From assembly GCA_033002965.1 (NCBI GenBank), contig JAURVB010013809.1, forward strand, positions 48,442 to 112,441: a stretch of DNA of 64,000 nucleotides, written 5' to 3'. A program made the position numbers and the translations under genes. Shown here piece by piece: positions 47,299-59,690 of this stretch. Within the stretch, counting starts at the first letter, position 1; every line of letters starts with the position of its first letter. Source of the stretch: Piper betle. Its lineage: Eukaryota; Streptophyta; Magnoliopsida; Piperales; Piperaceae. The notes beneath the pieces are model-generated. The model had not been told where the DNA came from, ran no database searches, and saw only the letters and a list, made by a program, of their open reading frames with translations.

Positions 47299-47720
47299 TT
47301 ATCCCAGCCAAATTGGAGCATCAATCTTTTGCCAAACAAAATCCCAAAATCCCCAAAGATTTAGCCACCGCCGCCTCGCCGCCAATGTCCTCCGGCGTCG
47401 GCTATCGCCTCCTCCTCCACTAGTCGTCGGTTCCTCCTCCCGATTTTGGCACCGCTCCCATCCGGCTACCTTGCGTTTCCTCTCCACGACGCTGCTTGCT
47501 GGCTGGTCCTTGTTCCCACTCACTCTTGTTCTGGCCGCCACTCCCATCCACTCCTCTACCATCCGTGCCTCCATGGCCAAGCGTGCCGTTGCTGCTGTAT
47601 GAGGAAATTCGTGAGGAAGCTAAAGAAGCAGAGCAAGATGCAGCTTTGTTCTACAACGAGGTCAACCATATTCCATTTTCACTATAATCTCTTAAGCTAT
47701 GCTCGGAATTTCGATTGAGG
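47299..47720 (+). other. Unrecognised GC-rich open region
   Basis: Both strands have open stretches over 80 codons. The plus reading ends with an acidic helical segment LLYEEIREEAKEAEQDAA (about 47595-47650), which could be a first-exon remnant, followed by a splice-like context downstream. No family recognised. The flanks are AT-rich. May be a gene fragment or a non-coding GC patch. Confidence 0.25.
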
Positions 47721-48420
47721 CGATGACATTTTTTACAGCTACCTTAATCGTCTATACGCCTTATTGTCCAGATTTGCACTCTGTAGAGCTTCGAGTCCAA
47801 CTTCAATGCTGACAACCTCTCATTATTCACACTCAATGTCATTTTTTGTTTCAGTTTCTTAATTTTTTCTTTCGGGCTGTGTCTCCTCTTGTTTGGTTGG
47901 TCTCTAATGTTAAGTTTTGTATTGATAAATTTTGTTACCATGATCTTGAAATTGTGATCTGTTTCCAACAGATCGCAGCTGGGTTATATACCGGATTATA
48001 CTATTCACGTCTCAGGAGCTATCCTCGTTTCTTATGGGTAAAAATAAATACGTCAGACTTCGATTAATTATAGCTTTTTAAATGCCATCCCGAGCTTGGT
48101 TGAACTTTTTCTGGGCGAAAGGGCGGATAGATTGGGTAAATCGAGATCTGAACCGGTCATTTACCGAAACTAAGCTGTTTGGGTTGGTCAGTGGGCGCTG
48201 CCAGTTGTTAAGCAGAAGTGGCACACGAATGGTAATAATATTCACGTACGTGCCCTTATCTGGGCTTCCCTTTACACATGCATTCACCCATACCTACAAC
48301 ATACATCAATAATTATGTGTTTGAGCAATACATCTACCTACATTTATCCTACTGCCAAACTAAACAATAAGACAGTATTGAGCTGATCCACACATAAACT
48401 AGTATAGTAAACAACAAAAA
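47721..48420. other. No gene recognised
   Basis: 3' flank of the PMEI gene. No domain seen. The short open stretches are not supported by anything else. Confidence 0.4.
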
Positions 48421-48426
48421 ATACGT

Positions 48427-49035
48427 CTACGGATTTGTGGTCTGAATTGTGGCTGCAAGCTTGTTAACAAGAACCAATGCGTTGCTAGTGAGCTGGGCCA
48501 CATTCACAATCTTCCCACGGACCGCATCCCTAACGTTGCCCTGCATGCCATCAAAGCCGTCCATGCACGTATCCTCGTTGGTGAGGGCCGCGCTCACCCA
48601 CGTCTGTATATCGTTCATCTTAAGACCCACATCCCCGCCCGAGAGTTGCCCCATCTCCGCCATTGACCGCCGAAGCTCGTCGATGGAGTCACCAATCTCC
48701 TCGACACAGTCGTGCATGGCCGACATGTCGCCCTTGCCCATCCCACGGCGGCCGCCCACGTACAGGCTCGACATCATGGCCGAGGTTGACCGGGCGCCGG
48801 CAAGGCTCACCGACAAGGAGGCCTGGGCCAGCTGCATGGGGCTTGTTTGGATGGTGCTAGTGTATGCGGAGAGGGACTTGAAGCAAACCCCGGGGTAGGT
48901 GGTTGCACCACATGAGCTTCTTATGAATTCGGTGCTCTTCTTGTCCTCCACCGGTGAGGGGTGAATGAAGGGCAGACATGAGGTGAAAACAATGAAAAAT
49001 ACAAGAACAATTGAGGTTTTTGGGAGGCAAGCCAT
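48427..49035 (-). CDS. Pectin methylesterase/invertase inhibitor (PMEI) family protein
   Basis: Single-exon gene, 202 residues, normal for the family. Residues 1 to about 27 form a signal peptide (hydrophobic IVLVFFIVFTSCLPF), so the product is secreted to the cell wall. The four cysteines expected for the two disulfides of the four-helix PMEI fold are C42 and C51 (SCGATTYPGVC), C110 (HDCVEEIGDSIDEL) and C157 (NEDTCMDGF). Other family marks are SLAGARSTSAMM, IQTWVSAALT and LTSNALVLVN. Such proteins bind pectin methylesterase or acid invertase one to one and block it; the sequence does not tell which target applies, though it is of the pectin-methylesterase-inhibitor type. The ATG at 49035 is chosen because it starts the signal peptide and lies 75 bases below a TATA box. 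Two truncated paralogues lie at 18422 and 43610 on the same strand. Confidence 0.95.
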   Translation of the reverse strand: MACLPKTSIVLVFFIVFTSCLPFIHPSPVEDKKSTEFIRSSCGATTYPGVCFKSLSAYTSTIQTSPMQLAQASLSVSLAGARSTSAMMSSLYVGGRRGMGKGDMSAMHDCVEEIGDSIDELRRSMAEMGQLSGGDVGLKMNDIQTWVSAALTNEDTCMDGFDGMQGNVRDAVRGKIVNVAQLTSNALVLVNKLAATIQTTNP

Positions 49036-49110
49036 TGTTGTAATTGGAGAAATTGGAGAAGAGGAAAAGGCCAGTTGGGTTGATGATTTGGAGGAAGGAA
49101 AGCTTGGCCT

Positions 49111-49116
49111 TTTATA
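49111..49116 (-). promoter_or_regulatory. TATA box of the PMEI gene
   Basis: The minus strand reads CCCTATAAAAGGCC around 49109-49118, about 75 bases upstream of the ATG. That leaves room for a 5' UTR of some 40 bases. Confidence 0.7.
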
Positions 49117-49119
49117 GGG

Positions 49120-49771
49120 AACATTTTGTGGTAGATGATTGCATGAATACTAGTGAGTAGTCATGCCAGTTATAAACAGTGACTCTGCATGTCGATAATC
49201 AAACCTAATACAGTGAACCGGAAAGTATGTTGAAGAATGAAAATATAAAATATCAAGTCCTTAAAGATTGATCATGACTGAGCAACGATGCACCCAAGTG
49301 GTTCGATGTCGACATATAGTAGTGAAATGGATCAATGAGTCCAAAGAGGCAGCAAATTCACATTAGTGGGGACTATGTCCCCATGCGGGTGCATTTCTAA
49401 ATCACAACGTGATGTCACTCGCTCGCTTGATCGTACTTTATGCTCTATGTTGGTCTATGTGGGGAGTGAAAGAATATCAAAATAGCGAAAAATTTTGGGG
49501 AGCCAAGCTTAGTAAAAGTAGCCAATCTTATGGTTATTATTTTATATACAACATTTTGAATGTAAAACATTCCGAATATCCGTAAAAAAATTTTCTTAAT
49601 ATAGTTAGCAATGAGAAAAAAATTTTGGGCAAAAAAAAAGGGAAAGAAAAAGAAATCTGTTATCTAACAATTTCCCTCGTGTGGACACTTTAGGTTAGGA
49701 AGAAAGATAAAACATAGTTATGAAAAATAGTTTTGAAAGGAGTAGCTTCCCTCGTGATAGAATAATGTCTT
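49120..49771. other. PMEI upstream region, no gene
   Basis: Promoter side of the PMEI gene. No other coding or element ends found up to the CACTA-like element. Confidence 0.4.
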
Positions 49772-50952
49772 TACTAGTAGGAAAATGATTATTTGCGGCC
49801 GCGAAATTTTACTATAGCCGTGGCAGATTAACCACGGCTAGCCGTGGCAAACGCAGATTTTTTAAAAAAATGTAAACTACCGGAAATTTTGTGCCCAACA
49901 GATGGCAGTCGTTTTTTAAAAACAAACTTAGCCAGAGTTATTCCCGTAGCAAGACCGTGGCTAAATAATTTTCCAAAAATTTATGCCACGTTGTATTAAA
50001 ACAGTTTAATTATGCCAATATATAAAATAAAAAAATTTTATGCATTCCCACGAATTTTGCCACTCTCAACCGTGTCAATTGTTTTTTACAACAATAAATT
50101 TTGGGCAGGATTTTTTCCACTTTTTTAAATGGCTCGCCCTGCTTTTAAGGCCATTAAAAGCTGCGTATTCCAACATGTGGCCTATAGCAGGCGGCTGGGT
50201 GCATTGGAGCTGCCTCGCTGGCCGCGCCACCACCGCCTCCTCCCGCTCGGCAGCCGCCGCTCCGCCCCTGCCGACAGTTCATCGCGGTGGCGCCCTCCTG
50301 CTCTTCCGCGCACACATCCGACCCCTGCTTCTACCGGATCATCCTCCTCCCGTCATTACTTCATATATACTTAAGTACTTTTTAAGTGACACCTATTTCT
50401 TTTGAAAAAAGTAGGAAACCCGCCTCCCGGCCCTCTACCCCTACGTCATGGCCCATACCCTTCTTTGATTTATTTATTTAGTAATCTGGAAATTTTATGC
50501 AAATGTTATTATTGTTAAGAAACAAAAAGTATTCGTTCCAGGCAAGTACGTGTCACTGTTCCCGATGAGATTAACGCTTATTATAAAATTCCGAATTTTT
50601 TAAGGGTGATGAATAAAACTATTGGCTACGAATTACGCAGACTAACCTAAGACGTTCAAAGTTATTTAATTAAAACTAGAGTATTGTGTATGGTATAGTT
50701 TAGTATCATCTTAATTATATCCTTCATATACTATAGTTGGGAAGGGAGGGGGACACGGTGGTGAACGAGAGGGAAGATGGGTTTTCCTTTTTTTTTAAAA
50801 AAAACCCTTTAAGTGAGGGCACTTAAACGTATTTTAAGTCATCAATTTTGGTAGCCAACCATGCCAATTGTTTTGGTAAATTAAAATTTGCCAAGGGAAA
50901 AGGGCCAATTGCCACAGATTATAGCCGTGACAATTGGTCATTTTTATTAGTG
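49772..50952. mobile_element. Non-autonomous CACTA-like element
   Basis: The right end reads GGTCATTTTTATTAGTG (50952); its reverse complement starts CACTAATAAAAATGACC. The left end TACTAGTAGGAAAATGA (49772) matches it with the first base changed. Subterminal repeats TAGCCGTGGC, CACGGCTAGCCGTGGC and GCCGTGACAATTGG occur near both ends. Flanking triplets CTT/TTT fit a 3-bp duplication with one change. The interior (50160-50345) is GC-rich with no transposase. About 1.2 kb. Confidence 0.65.
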
Positions 50953-51309
50953 TTTATTTTTTAATATTTTCTTTTTTTCCACACTTTCTTTCTTTTTATG
51001 ACAATGCAAATAGACATTTAAAAAAGTTTTTATGACAATGCAAATAGACGAGGATACAAAAATTTGTAGAATGTTTAGGGCTTCTGAAATTTGAAAAAAA
51101 ATGTTTGTAACAAAATTTCAAATTTATTAGAAGTGTAATTTAAATCTAAATCAAAGAACATAGAACATTAGTATATACCATCTCTATCCATGTTAAACTT
51201 CATTAATTTTTTACCCCAAATTAATATAGTATATACTTGATTGACTTTATTTACCTTTTAGGATCAAGTATTAAGCACCTAAAGCATTATTTATATTTCC
51301 TATACTTAA

Positions 51310-51350
<41 letters not shown>

Positions 51351-52360
51351 TATTTATTTCACTTGAAAAGGAAAATAAAAATATATACCATTTATCTACC
51401 GATTACATTTAAAAGGTAGTGTACATCGATGACTTTATATTAGTTTAGAGTAATGGCCCACAAACTGCAAGTTCTAGAATTATGGCAGATGGGAGGACTT
51501 GAGAAAATATCTTCTAGCTAGGAGTCGAGTTCCAACCATGTTAAATAAAGGATACGTTTATAATTCTCATGCACGAGTACCTTCATTTAAAAGAATATTT
51601 TTTGTGTAAAAAGTCTCAAATTGAATATCTCAGTTCATGGATTTTCTTGGAAACAAAGTCAGCCAAGTCGATTCAGAGTAGAACCAACTACTTAAAGAGC
51701 GCTCATCCATAAATCTGGTAAAGATAACACAGAGAAATATAACCTACGTTTATTGGAAAAGCAACTCCAAAAAGTTTGAGACAAAAAACGATTAGGCAGT
51801 GAGCATCAAGTAGTTGATATAAAAAAGGAGACATTGGTTGAATTAGCCTCCCAGTGAATTTTTTTCCTAGTCGATAGACTAGTAAGTTTAAACTCTAGAC
51901 GAAAGAGTTGGTATCACCCTATTTTGAAATTATATCATAGGCCGCAAGTTAAGATGACGTGCAAATACATTCTAGGGCATTAATCCGGATTCGCAGTGGA
52001 GTACTTGAACACTATAAAATATATTATTATTGCCCGCTGATAAGTTGCGGAACATATTTAAAGCTGATGTTAGCTATACTACAGTAGGGCAAAGTAACAT
52101 CTATCATATAATTATAAAAGCTACGGGACAATGTCATAAATAATACATATATATATGTATATATTACAACGGTTCTATAGTCCATGAATTATATTATCAT
52201 GGAGTATATATACTTTAAAGATAATTTTTTACGTGTTTTAAGATTATTTTATGGGATATACTTTTCCCGTAAAACATTACGTCTACTCCACAGCTTGCCG
52301 TAGGCAAAAGTGAAAATTTTTTGTAGTGATTCAAGAAACCTTTTAATAAAAATCCGCGGC
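50953..52360. other. AT-rich, no gene; (TA)n near 51310
   Basis: A (TA)n microsatellite at about 51310-51347 and a TTGAATTAGCCTCCCAGTGAA/GTTTAAACTCTAGACG pair at 51838-51900 that faintly resembles a SINE head. Nothing with a domain. Confidence 0.5.
51310..51347. repeat. (TA)n microsatellite
   Basis: About 38 bases of uninterrupted TA repeat. Confidence 0.95.
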
Positions 52361-52363
52361 CAA

Positions 52364-52829
52364 TTACCTTGATGTTAGCTCCTGGTTTACCAAGGCAAGT
52401 GAGCAGGTGAACCAAATCTTCATGTTCGTATCATACCAATCATACAGCTGGTTGCTTTGTGATGTAAACTGTCCATTGCAATTAGTTCGACTGTGGACCG
52501 ATTTAGTCATGGCCATAAGACCAACTTGGCATGTATTCAACTTGTTGAAGCTAACGTGCAAAGACCAAGTTCTGCTAATCGGCTTTTGGATAGGAATGAT
52601 CCAAGAAGATATTTCGGGGAAGAAGACATCAAGGGGATGCATGTTCCATTGCTTGTGTATATGCCAACATGTGGGTTTGCATTATTTGCAAGTGATGGCC
52701 CCCTCGGAATCATGGAGGCTCTCATTCTTAATCATACAAGCTCCAATTGCGTTATCATGCTCCTCCAACAATAGCACTGTTAACAAAATTTTGAATACTG
52801 TACTATTGTTTATTATGCAAAATTTATAG
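52364..52829. other. Overlapping open stretches of unknown nature
   Basis: Three open stretches of 92 to 140 codons overlap here on both strands. The plus reading from 52493 has ordinary-looking protein composition (LLDRNDPRRYFGEEDIKGM, then VPLLVYMPTCGFALFASD) and may be an exon or gene fragment. I do not recognise the family and cannot choose the strand with certainty. Confidence 0.25.
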
Positions 52830-54780
52830 CTGGTATGGATTATATTTAATTCAGACATTAAAAAAATTTTGTGATCAATATTTAAATAAATACTAAAAAT
52901 TGAATTTTGGAAAATTTTAAATTGAAAAATTAGATATGAATCCGAATGCCTTAATCGTAACATGTTTGCATTATTATACAAAGTAGGGCTGATCCGTACA
53001 ATACAATATTTAAAATTATAGTATCACCAAAAAATACTTTGTTTGAAATTGATAAACCCCTAGATATTTTACATAAAAATAATGTAGTATCAAGGTATCA
53101 TTCTTACCAAAAAGAATTTATATAATTTCATTTCTTTGGTCTTTTGGCCAATTTAGACGAGTGTTTACATCAACTACATTGTAAGACGATAAATCTGTTA
53201 AAAAGAATGCCACAAACTAGCAAAACTAAAACTACGTCGGTGTATTTGATCAAATAATAAAATACTGAACATAATATCATCAAAATGTTTTTTTACTACA
53301 CATTTCTAATTCCCAGCTCCCTCGAGCTGGAAAACGCAGGAACCCCTAACATTAGAAATATAGCAGAAAATTAAAGTCGTCAAACACAAGGTTTTAGTTA
53401 TTAATATTATCAAAAGGCTCGTGATATTTCCTCGAGGCTGTATTCGGACACCTTCGGATAAGGGTGCCTATTGGTCGGGTAATGCCTACACCGAACTTAC
53501 AACTCACCGTAAACCTATATTTAAAATCCAACCAATTACCATTTGTGTTGCTATCACCCAACCCCAAACCTGACTACCATGTTTAGCAAAACCCAAAACC
53601 GACAACTTAAAGCTAGTTATTTGCTATACAAGTAAAGGGCTTCAAAGCACCATGAAGAATTGAGGAATAATATATAACGAAAATGAGATTAATTAGTCCA
53701 ACGAATAAATTGAAGTATGGGCCAATAAATATGTTCCAAATAGGAAATATAACTCATGATATAAGTTATGTGAGGCTCGTATATAAAGCTCACATATAAA
53801 CCTTATAAAAAAAACCAAAATTTTATGGTCAGTACACTGCAAAACAACAACCAATTGGCCTATCAAAGATATCCGGTGGTGTAAAAATAGGCTCAGATAT
53901 CCTTGAATTTAATCGTATATAACCCATTTATTTCAGATCCAAAACTAGTTTGAAATTAAATTTAGATTCGAACTTTTCAAATATATAATATATCTAAAAA
54001 TATTCTAAGTTGTATAAATTTAAGTTGATCTAATTCATATCCAATCTGAATAGGAGATTTTAACAAATTATATTGTAAAAATATTAAAATAAAATATTTT
54101 TAATTTGTTTCTATTTTTATATCAAACTCTATATTATTTATATTATTTTAATCAATCATGTCAAATTTGGGGATTCTAATTAAATTTGGATCCCTATCTA
54201 AGCCAAGCCCATCCCTAGGGTGGCTAAAGAAAAACAGGATAGCACAATGGGAGATGGATGCTGCCCCCAGTGGGATGAAACATACTTGAATTCATCTTAA
54301 GTCTCATCATGAAAAATTAAAAAAAAAGCTTATAAAACTTCACTCGAATAACAAGACTATTCAATATAAATGATGTGCATACTTCATCCCATAGTTGTCA
54401 ACTGACGCATTTTATTGGAAGGAATTCAATGGCAAAAACTAGTACATTTCGCAAAACAAAACTCTCAAAACACTCGGTAACATGTTCACAAAACTGTCGA
54501 GAAAACAATTACAGCAAAATAATTCTATTATAACTCAAAAATTTCTTGCAATTTTCCCCATGGAGTATGGACCTACTAACCTGAAACATCACTCTGAAAA
54601 TTGAATATCCTTATAGCTGACAACACATTGGATAGAATGATCAATCATAGAAAGCGCCAACCAGACATGCTCCCCACAGCTTATGATAAAATTATTACCT
54701 GCCTAAAGAATGAAATGCATCGCATCCTCAAACATAGAAGCAAATACCCGTGTTTATGAGAAGACGAAATCATCACGCTC
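52830..54780. other. AT-rich intergenic, no gene
   Basis: No domain recognised. The part 53860-54200 has the AT-rich, short-repeat texture of an old non-LTR or DNA-element tail but no defined ends. It contains the 3' flank of the aminopeptidase gene. Confidence 0.4.
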
Positions 54781-54782
54781 CA

Positions 54783-56587
54783 CTATGGGTGTAACCAATA
54801 GAACATTTTCGGTGAGGTGGGTAATCTAGCTGTAAGTACTTCAACTCCAGTGTCTGTGACCTGAAATCGGAGAGAAAAATAAATTTGCTGAACAGCACCG
54901 CCACGTGGTAAGAAAACACAAGTGTTTGTGTTATCTACTGGACAGACATTGAAACTATAGCAGTCTTATTGACTTTCTTCTAGTTGCTAGCATACGATAA
55001 CTTGCAGGTCCTTGCAGCATGCAGGGCTGCTCAAGGCAATCCTGCAGCCAATGGTCGGCCCATGGTAGAGACCCAGACATGCATGTAAGCAAAGTATTTC
55101 TCTACCAAAATTGAGCTACCTTTCCTTAAAGACATGAATATCTTTTTTTCAGAATTCAAGAAATTAATTGGACTTCATGCCTGAGTTATGATAAAAGCAA
55201 TAACAACATTTATAGAATAGCTTATAGAATAACATCCTACCAGAAGTGTGTGTTCAAACTGGGCACTAAGCTTGCCATCTGCAGTGACTATTGTCCATCC
55301 ATCGGGCCACATCCGATCCCGCCAAACTCCTAAAGAAACTTATGATTTTAGTGCATTTACCTTTAAAGAATAACTGGCAAACGTCAACCAATTACAGACC
55401 AACATTAGTAGACGTGTGAGGGTGTGAACAATACCTACATTTATCATCGGTTCAATAGTAAAAGTTTGTCCCGCTTTCATTACACCAACTGCTTTGTTTT
55501 CTAAGACAAGTGAAGGAAAAAGAACGACAGTATTCCAGAAGAAAGTCCACACAATGTCAATCACCCTGTATATCTAAATTAATTTTATCAAATATTTTCC
55601 TGTCTTGAATCTTTATTATCTTCCATCTATGATATCACTCTAGGAAAGATCATAATAAGTGGATACTAGCATAATGGGGTATATTTGGGGCACAGTGAAA
55701 AAGCTCTCCAATGCCGTGCCCACAAATTGATTTCACCTGTTTTAACAATACATAATATTTAGCAAAAGCAACAATGGGAGTCCACAATGAAAATATTGAA
55801 TTTTGAACGAGTGATGATGTAAGAGTTACCACAGACAAGCCTGACATTGATGCATGGCGACTGATGACTTCTCCTACCTCACGAAATCTAACACCAGGTT
55901 TAACTTTTAAAAAAAGTAAAGAAGAAAAGTGAGGATAAATAGGCCATCTGTTTCAACAGACAGTAATAAGCACGAAGAGATGATGAAGTGCAAAAGTCAA
56001 GGCCTGTAATAAATTTAAACAAGCACCTATGGAAATAGCTTTCTCCAAGCATTCATATGTACATTGGACCAACTGTCGAATTGATTCATCAACATTACCA
56101 ACAAAGTAAGTCTCATTAAGATCCCCTGCATATTTACCCACGAAATAGAATTATCTATAGATCAAAACACAGTATGAAGTTACGAACAAAACAGATGAGA
56201 GCCCAAAAACCAAACACAATTCTCACCATGAACACCTTTGTAATAGACACTTACATCAACATTGACTATATCACCTTCCTCCAGCTTTCTGTAACATAAA
56301 TTGAGATCAGACTACTCATAATAGATCAAAGGAAGGTGAAGTGGTAAGATGTAAAACAAGTTTGATATTAAAAAAAATATTCTTAATCATGAGTTTGGAA
56401 CCTGGCATCCGGAATTCCATGACAAATAACTTCATTAACTGACCTGTGACAAAAAGAACTGTTTTAATAAGCTATTTCACACAGAAAAGTACATTTTCAG
56501 GATCTAAAACACAGTAAAATAAATGAAATTCCTACGTGCAACAAGATTTTGGGAAGAAATGATAGTTCAAAGGTGATGGGTATCCAC
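54783..56587 (-). CDS. MAP1A: Methionine aminopeptidase type 1, cytosolic (MAP1A-like), last nine exons
   Basis: Minus strand. Exons by GT-AG and unbroken phase: 56587-56536, 56443-56402, 56288-56227, 56125-56027, 55903-55830, 55736-55667, 55500-55435, 55329-55241, 54860-54783 (632 bases, about 210 codons, stop TAG at 54783-54785). Translation starts [17 protein letters not shown] and ends [13 protein letters not shown]. All six type-1 ligands are present: His in ICHGIPD, Asp in VNVDVSV, Asp in HGDLNETY, His in [10 protein letters not shown], Glu in TIEPMI, Glu in AQFEHTLL. The enzyme removes N-terminal Met from nascent proteins; the close match to plant MAP1A, not the organellar forms, suggests the cytosol. 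The N-terminal ~185 residues (zinc-finger region and start of the pita-bread fold) were not found upstream as far as 64000, so the start is unknown. Whether the gene is complete beyond the window or truncated cannot be decided. Confidence 0.92.
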
Positions 56588-58559
56588 CTGCACCATAAAC
56601 AAGAAGTGGCTTAAACACCTCAATATAACAACTATCAATAGCTTTTTCGGAGCACCTAATATAACCAACGTATATGAAATGAAACGTAGAAAGTCCTAGA
56701 AAGGGGAAATGAAGCATGCAATACAATGGCATTGAATAAACTAAGATAGATCAACTGCCCCACAAGTAGATAAATTGAATTTTTCACGTCAAACACAAAA
56801 CATATGGAAAAAAACGAAATCACTTGCTTCAGATTATCTAATGCTACTAGAGGAATATAACTTCAACATCGTGAATGATACACTGATAATCAACAACAAT
56901 AAGGAGGCAAATAGATATAATAAAAAAAATATTGTGATAATGTGATCAATCAACTTAGGAACGACATTACAATGAAGCACACACAAAAATTTATGAACTT
57001 AGTAACTGAAAACTAAATCTAACTCTTCATAGTCAATCATTATCATAATTATCATCCATCTAATTTCAAAATGATTGAGACAGAGGACATACAGCATGCT
57101 ACTTCACTGGATAAAGACCACATATATCACGTTAATATGGTCTACGACAAGATGAAGGGAGAAAAATAGGATCTGTAACTTAGACCTCAAATAATTTGAA
57201 CCTATGGAGGAAAGATAAGAAAGAAGGCTAGCATAATTCTTCAAGGCCTATAACAAAAGTATTTATAGGTTCATGAGACTTGCAAAATAAGTAAAGTACC
57301 GAATAAATGTCAAACCAAATAAGAGAAATTTAAAATTCAAAGAAATAGTTGAATATGGCCTAATCAAAAATAAAATCTAAGAAAAACAAATTTGAATTAC
57401 TTATGCAGCAACACCTTAACCACGATTATGATTATGATAATTAGTCTCTTCGCAATCTGTCGTTGCATTTGAGAGCGATCACAGAAGAATTTTCCTTTGA
57501 GCTGAAAAGGAACTTAGGACCACACTGAAAATTAAAACAGACAATAACATTGAGCTAAACTCAAAAAGTATGCTTGAACCAAGGAACTGGGATCCTCAAT
57601 GTCCACGGTTGAGGCAATCTAGATGGACAGTCATTGAAGCTACAAGAAAACGACTGGCAGATCTAGTTGTGAAGCACACTGCAGCCGATGGGAATCAAAC
57701 AAGCAGCAATTAGTTTGGCAGAAACACCAAAACTTGGCAACTGGCAAACAAGTGGCAATGCAAGACAGGTGCTAGGATGATAGACAGTAGCACTACAAGC
57801 TACTGTGGCAGTGATGAGATAATGGGGAAAATTGTTCGTCTACCAACAACAAATCGAAACAGTACTTTACCTGGTTGCTGTGATCAGTGTCGAAGTTGTG
57901 TCTACGCGGTGGCAGATGAAGCTGCCAAGGTAAAGCAAGCAATTTTGCAAATTGCTGATGGTAAACAAAAATCGTGTCATGAAGAATAAGCAACCAAAGA
58001 ATAGATTATTTGGATCTTACAACTAATTTAAAAAGAAAAGTTGAGAAAATATGCAGACAACAAATAGAAAAAGATTAAAATATACATCCAATGCCTAACC
58101 CTAAAATTCTTGATGGAAATGAGCTTAAAAATAATTACGACAATTATTTAAAAATGGGAATAAAATCCCTAAACTTGAAAAGAAAAAATTACAAAGGAAA
58201 ATGTTATTACCACCATTAAGTAAATATAAAGTATTTCCCTTTCATAATAAATTGAGATTTTCAGACAAGTGGTTAGATTATCTAAAATTTACATGGTATT
58301 AAAGCTAAAGGACAGGGTTTGAATCTCGTTGGTGATATATGCCAAAAAAATATTCACTTGCCCTAGGTTATGTCCAATGAACTATTTGACTTGTATTTGG
58401 CCACATGGTAAGCCTTAAAACTTTGTTTGCATGTGTGGATAAGTTAAAATAAATATTATATGGTTCCCTATCCTAACAATAATTATTGTATGCATGTGTG
58501 GATGAGTTAAAATAAATATTCTTTGAGACAGGTGGTTAGACCATATAAAACTCAAAACC
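56588..58559 (-). other. Probable long intron or upstream region of the aminopeptidase; no exon found
   Basis: I looked for the exon that should precede GGYPSPLNY (encoding a block like VTTDEIDRVVHEAT) and did not find it on the minus strand. The plus-strand stretch 57777-57989 is open for 70 codons but unrecognised. At about 58250-58330 a piece ACAAGTGGTTAGATTATC...GGGTTTGAATCTCG has the look of a short interspersed repeat (B-box-like GTTTGAATCTC). A 35-base unit with GCATGTGTGGAT is duplicated at about 58430 and 58492. Confidence 0.4.
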
Positions 58560-58582
58560 ATTCATGTTTAGATTATTCAACA

Positions 58583-58594
58583 TGTTATGCGAGC
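58583..58594 (+). other. Primer binding site of the copia element (degenerate)
   Basis: TGTTATGCGAGC directly after the LTR end CAACA resembles the tRNA-Met complement TGGTATCAGAGC with changes. Confidence 0.5.
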
Positions 58595-58739
58595 AACAAT
58601 AATAGGGACCTGTGAATCCAAGAAGTGACCTGTTTGTAGTCAGTATTCTAGTTCCAGTTTCAATTCCTATCCTTTCACCTCTTTCTATTCTTGTTTTTCT
58701 CTTCCTTATCATGGCTAAAGAAAAACACTAGCTGTTGAA

Positions 58740-59690
58740 ATACAATTCCTTATCTATTGTTGAAATACTTAGTGGTGCCTCCATTACTACCGCTAAGCTA
58801 CATGGAAAGAACTTTCTTTAATGGTCTAATGCTATCCTTTCTAATTTCCAAGCAGAAGTTGAAATATATACAGGAGGTGCCACCTAAGGCCTCTAGTTCA
58901 GAATGGAGAAAGGGAGATGCCCAGGTTCGTTCGCAGCTATGAAATTCAATGGAACCACACAACAGTTCAGACGTGATGCTGCTTGATTCAGCTCATGCTG
59001 TGTGGCAATCTGTCTCAGACTTGGGCTGGCGACACCAATGTGCAGAGAATCTATCAAATTTGTGAGGTCTTCCTTTCGAAGCAAGGTACAAAGTCTCATA
59101 CTATATCTTTGTCAATGCAAGATGGGAGGAGTTAAATATCAATCAAACCTTTTCCAAATCTGTTCAAACCTAGAAGAAACTGAGAGAAGATCTAAGGCGG
59201 TGTCTTTCTTAACTGTTTTATCATCACCATATGCATCAGCAAAAGACCAACTCATTACAAGTATTGAACTACCTAGTCATAATGCAACCTTCTCTTGGTT
59301 ATCCAGAATTTTTCTGAGCCTAAGGAACCTGTTGAGGTAATGGATAATTCTGCTAGTGTGGCTAGCACTCGACCTTCTTCCACTTGTTATAAAGAGGGAG
59401 GGTGTCGAGGTTCAAGTGCAGCAAGGGGCAGAGGTCGAAATGCATCTCAAAGGGAAGAAAGGTAATATTAACTATTGTCAAGCAAGTGGACACACAAAAG
59501 AAAAATGTTGGTCCAAACATGGGAAGATTGAATGAGCGAAGCAAACAACAAATTCTTCTACACTGGTCAAACAAACTACTGATTCAGCTGAGACTAATAA
59601 TCCTCAGGACGCAGCCACTGTTTACTCTAAGCCATGAAGATTTGGAACATCTTCTTAAGATGACTCACCAAGGAGAATCCACTTAACCCT
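58740..59690 (+). pseudogene. copia gag remnant
   Basis: Opens with LxGKNFLxW-like residues (about 58797-58830), the usual gag beginning in copia elements, then frameshifted pieces (KFNGTTQQF, SSPYASAKDQL). Near 59470 is a zinc-knuckle remnant, NYCQASGHTKEKCWSKHGK, whose first Cys is replaced by Ile. Frameshifts and stops throughout. Confidence 0.6.

Noticed and set aside
57777..57989. 70-codon plus ORF with CCDQCRSC
   Set aside because: The cysteine cluster suggested a zinc finger, but nothing else fits and it lies opposite to the aminopeptidase gene.
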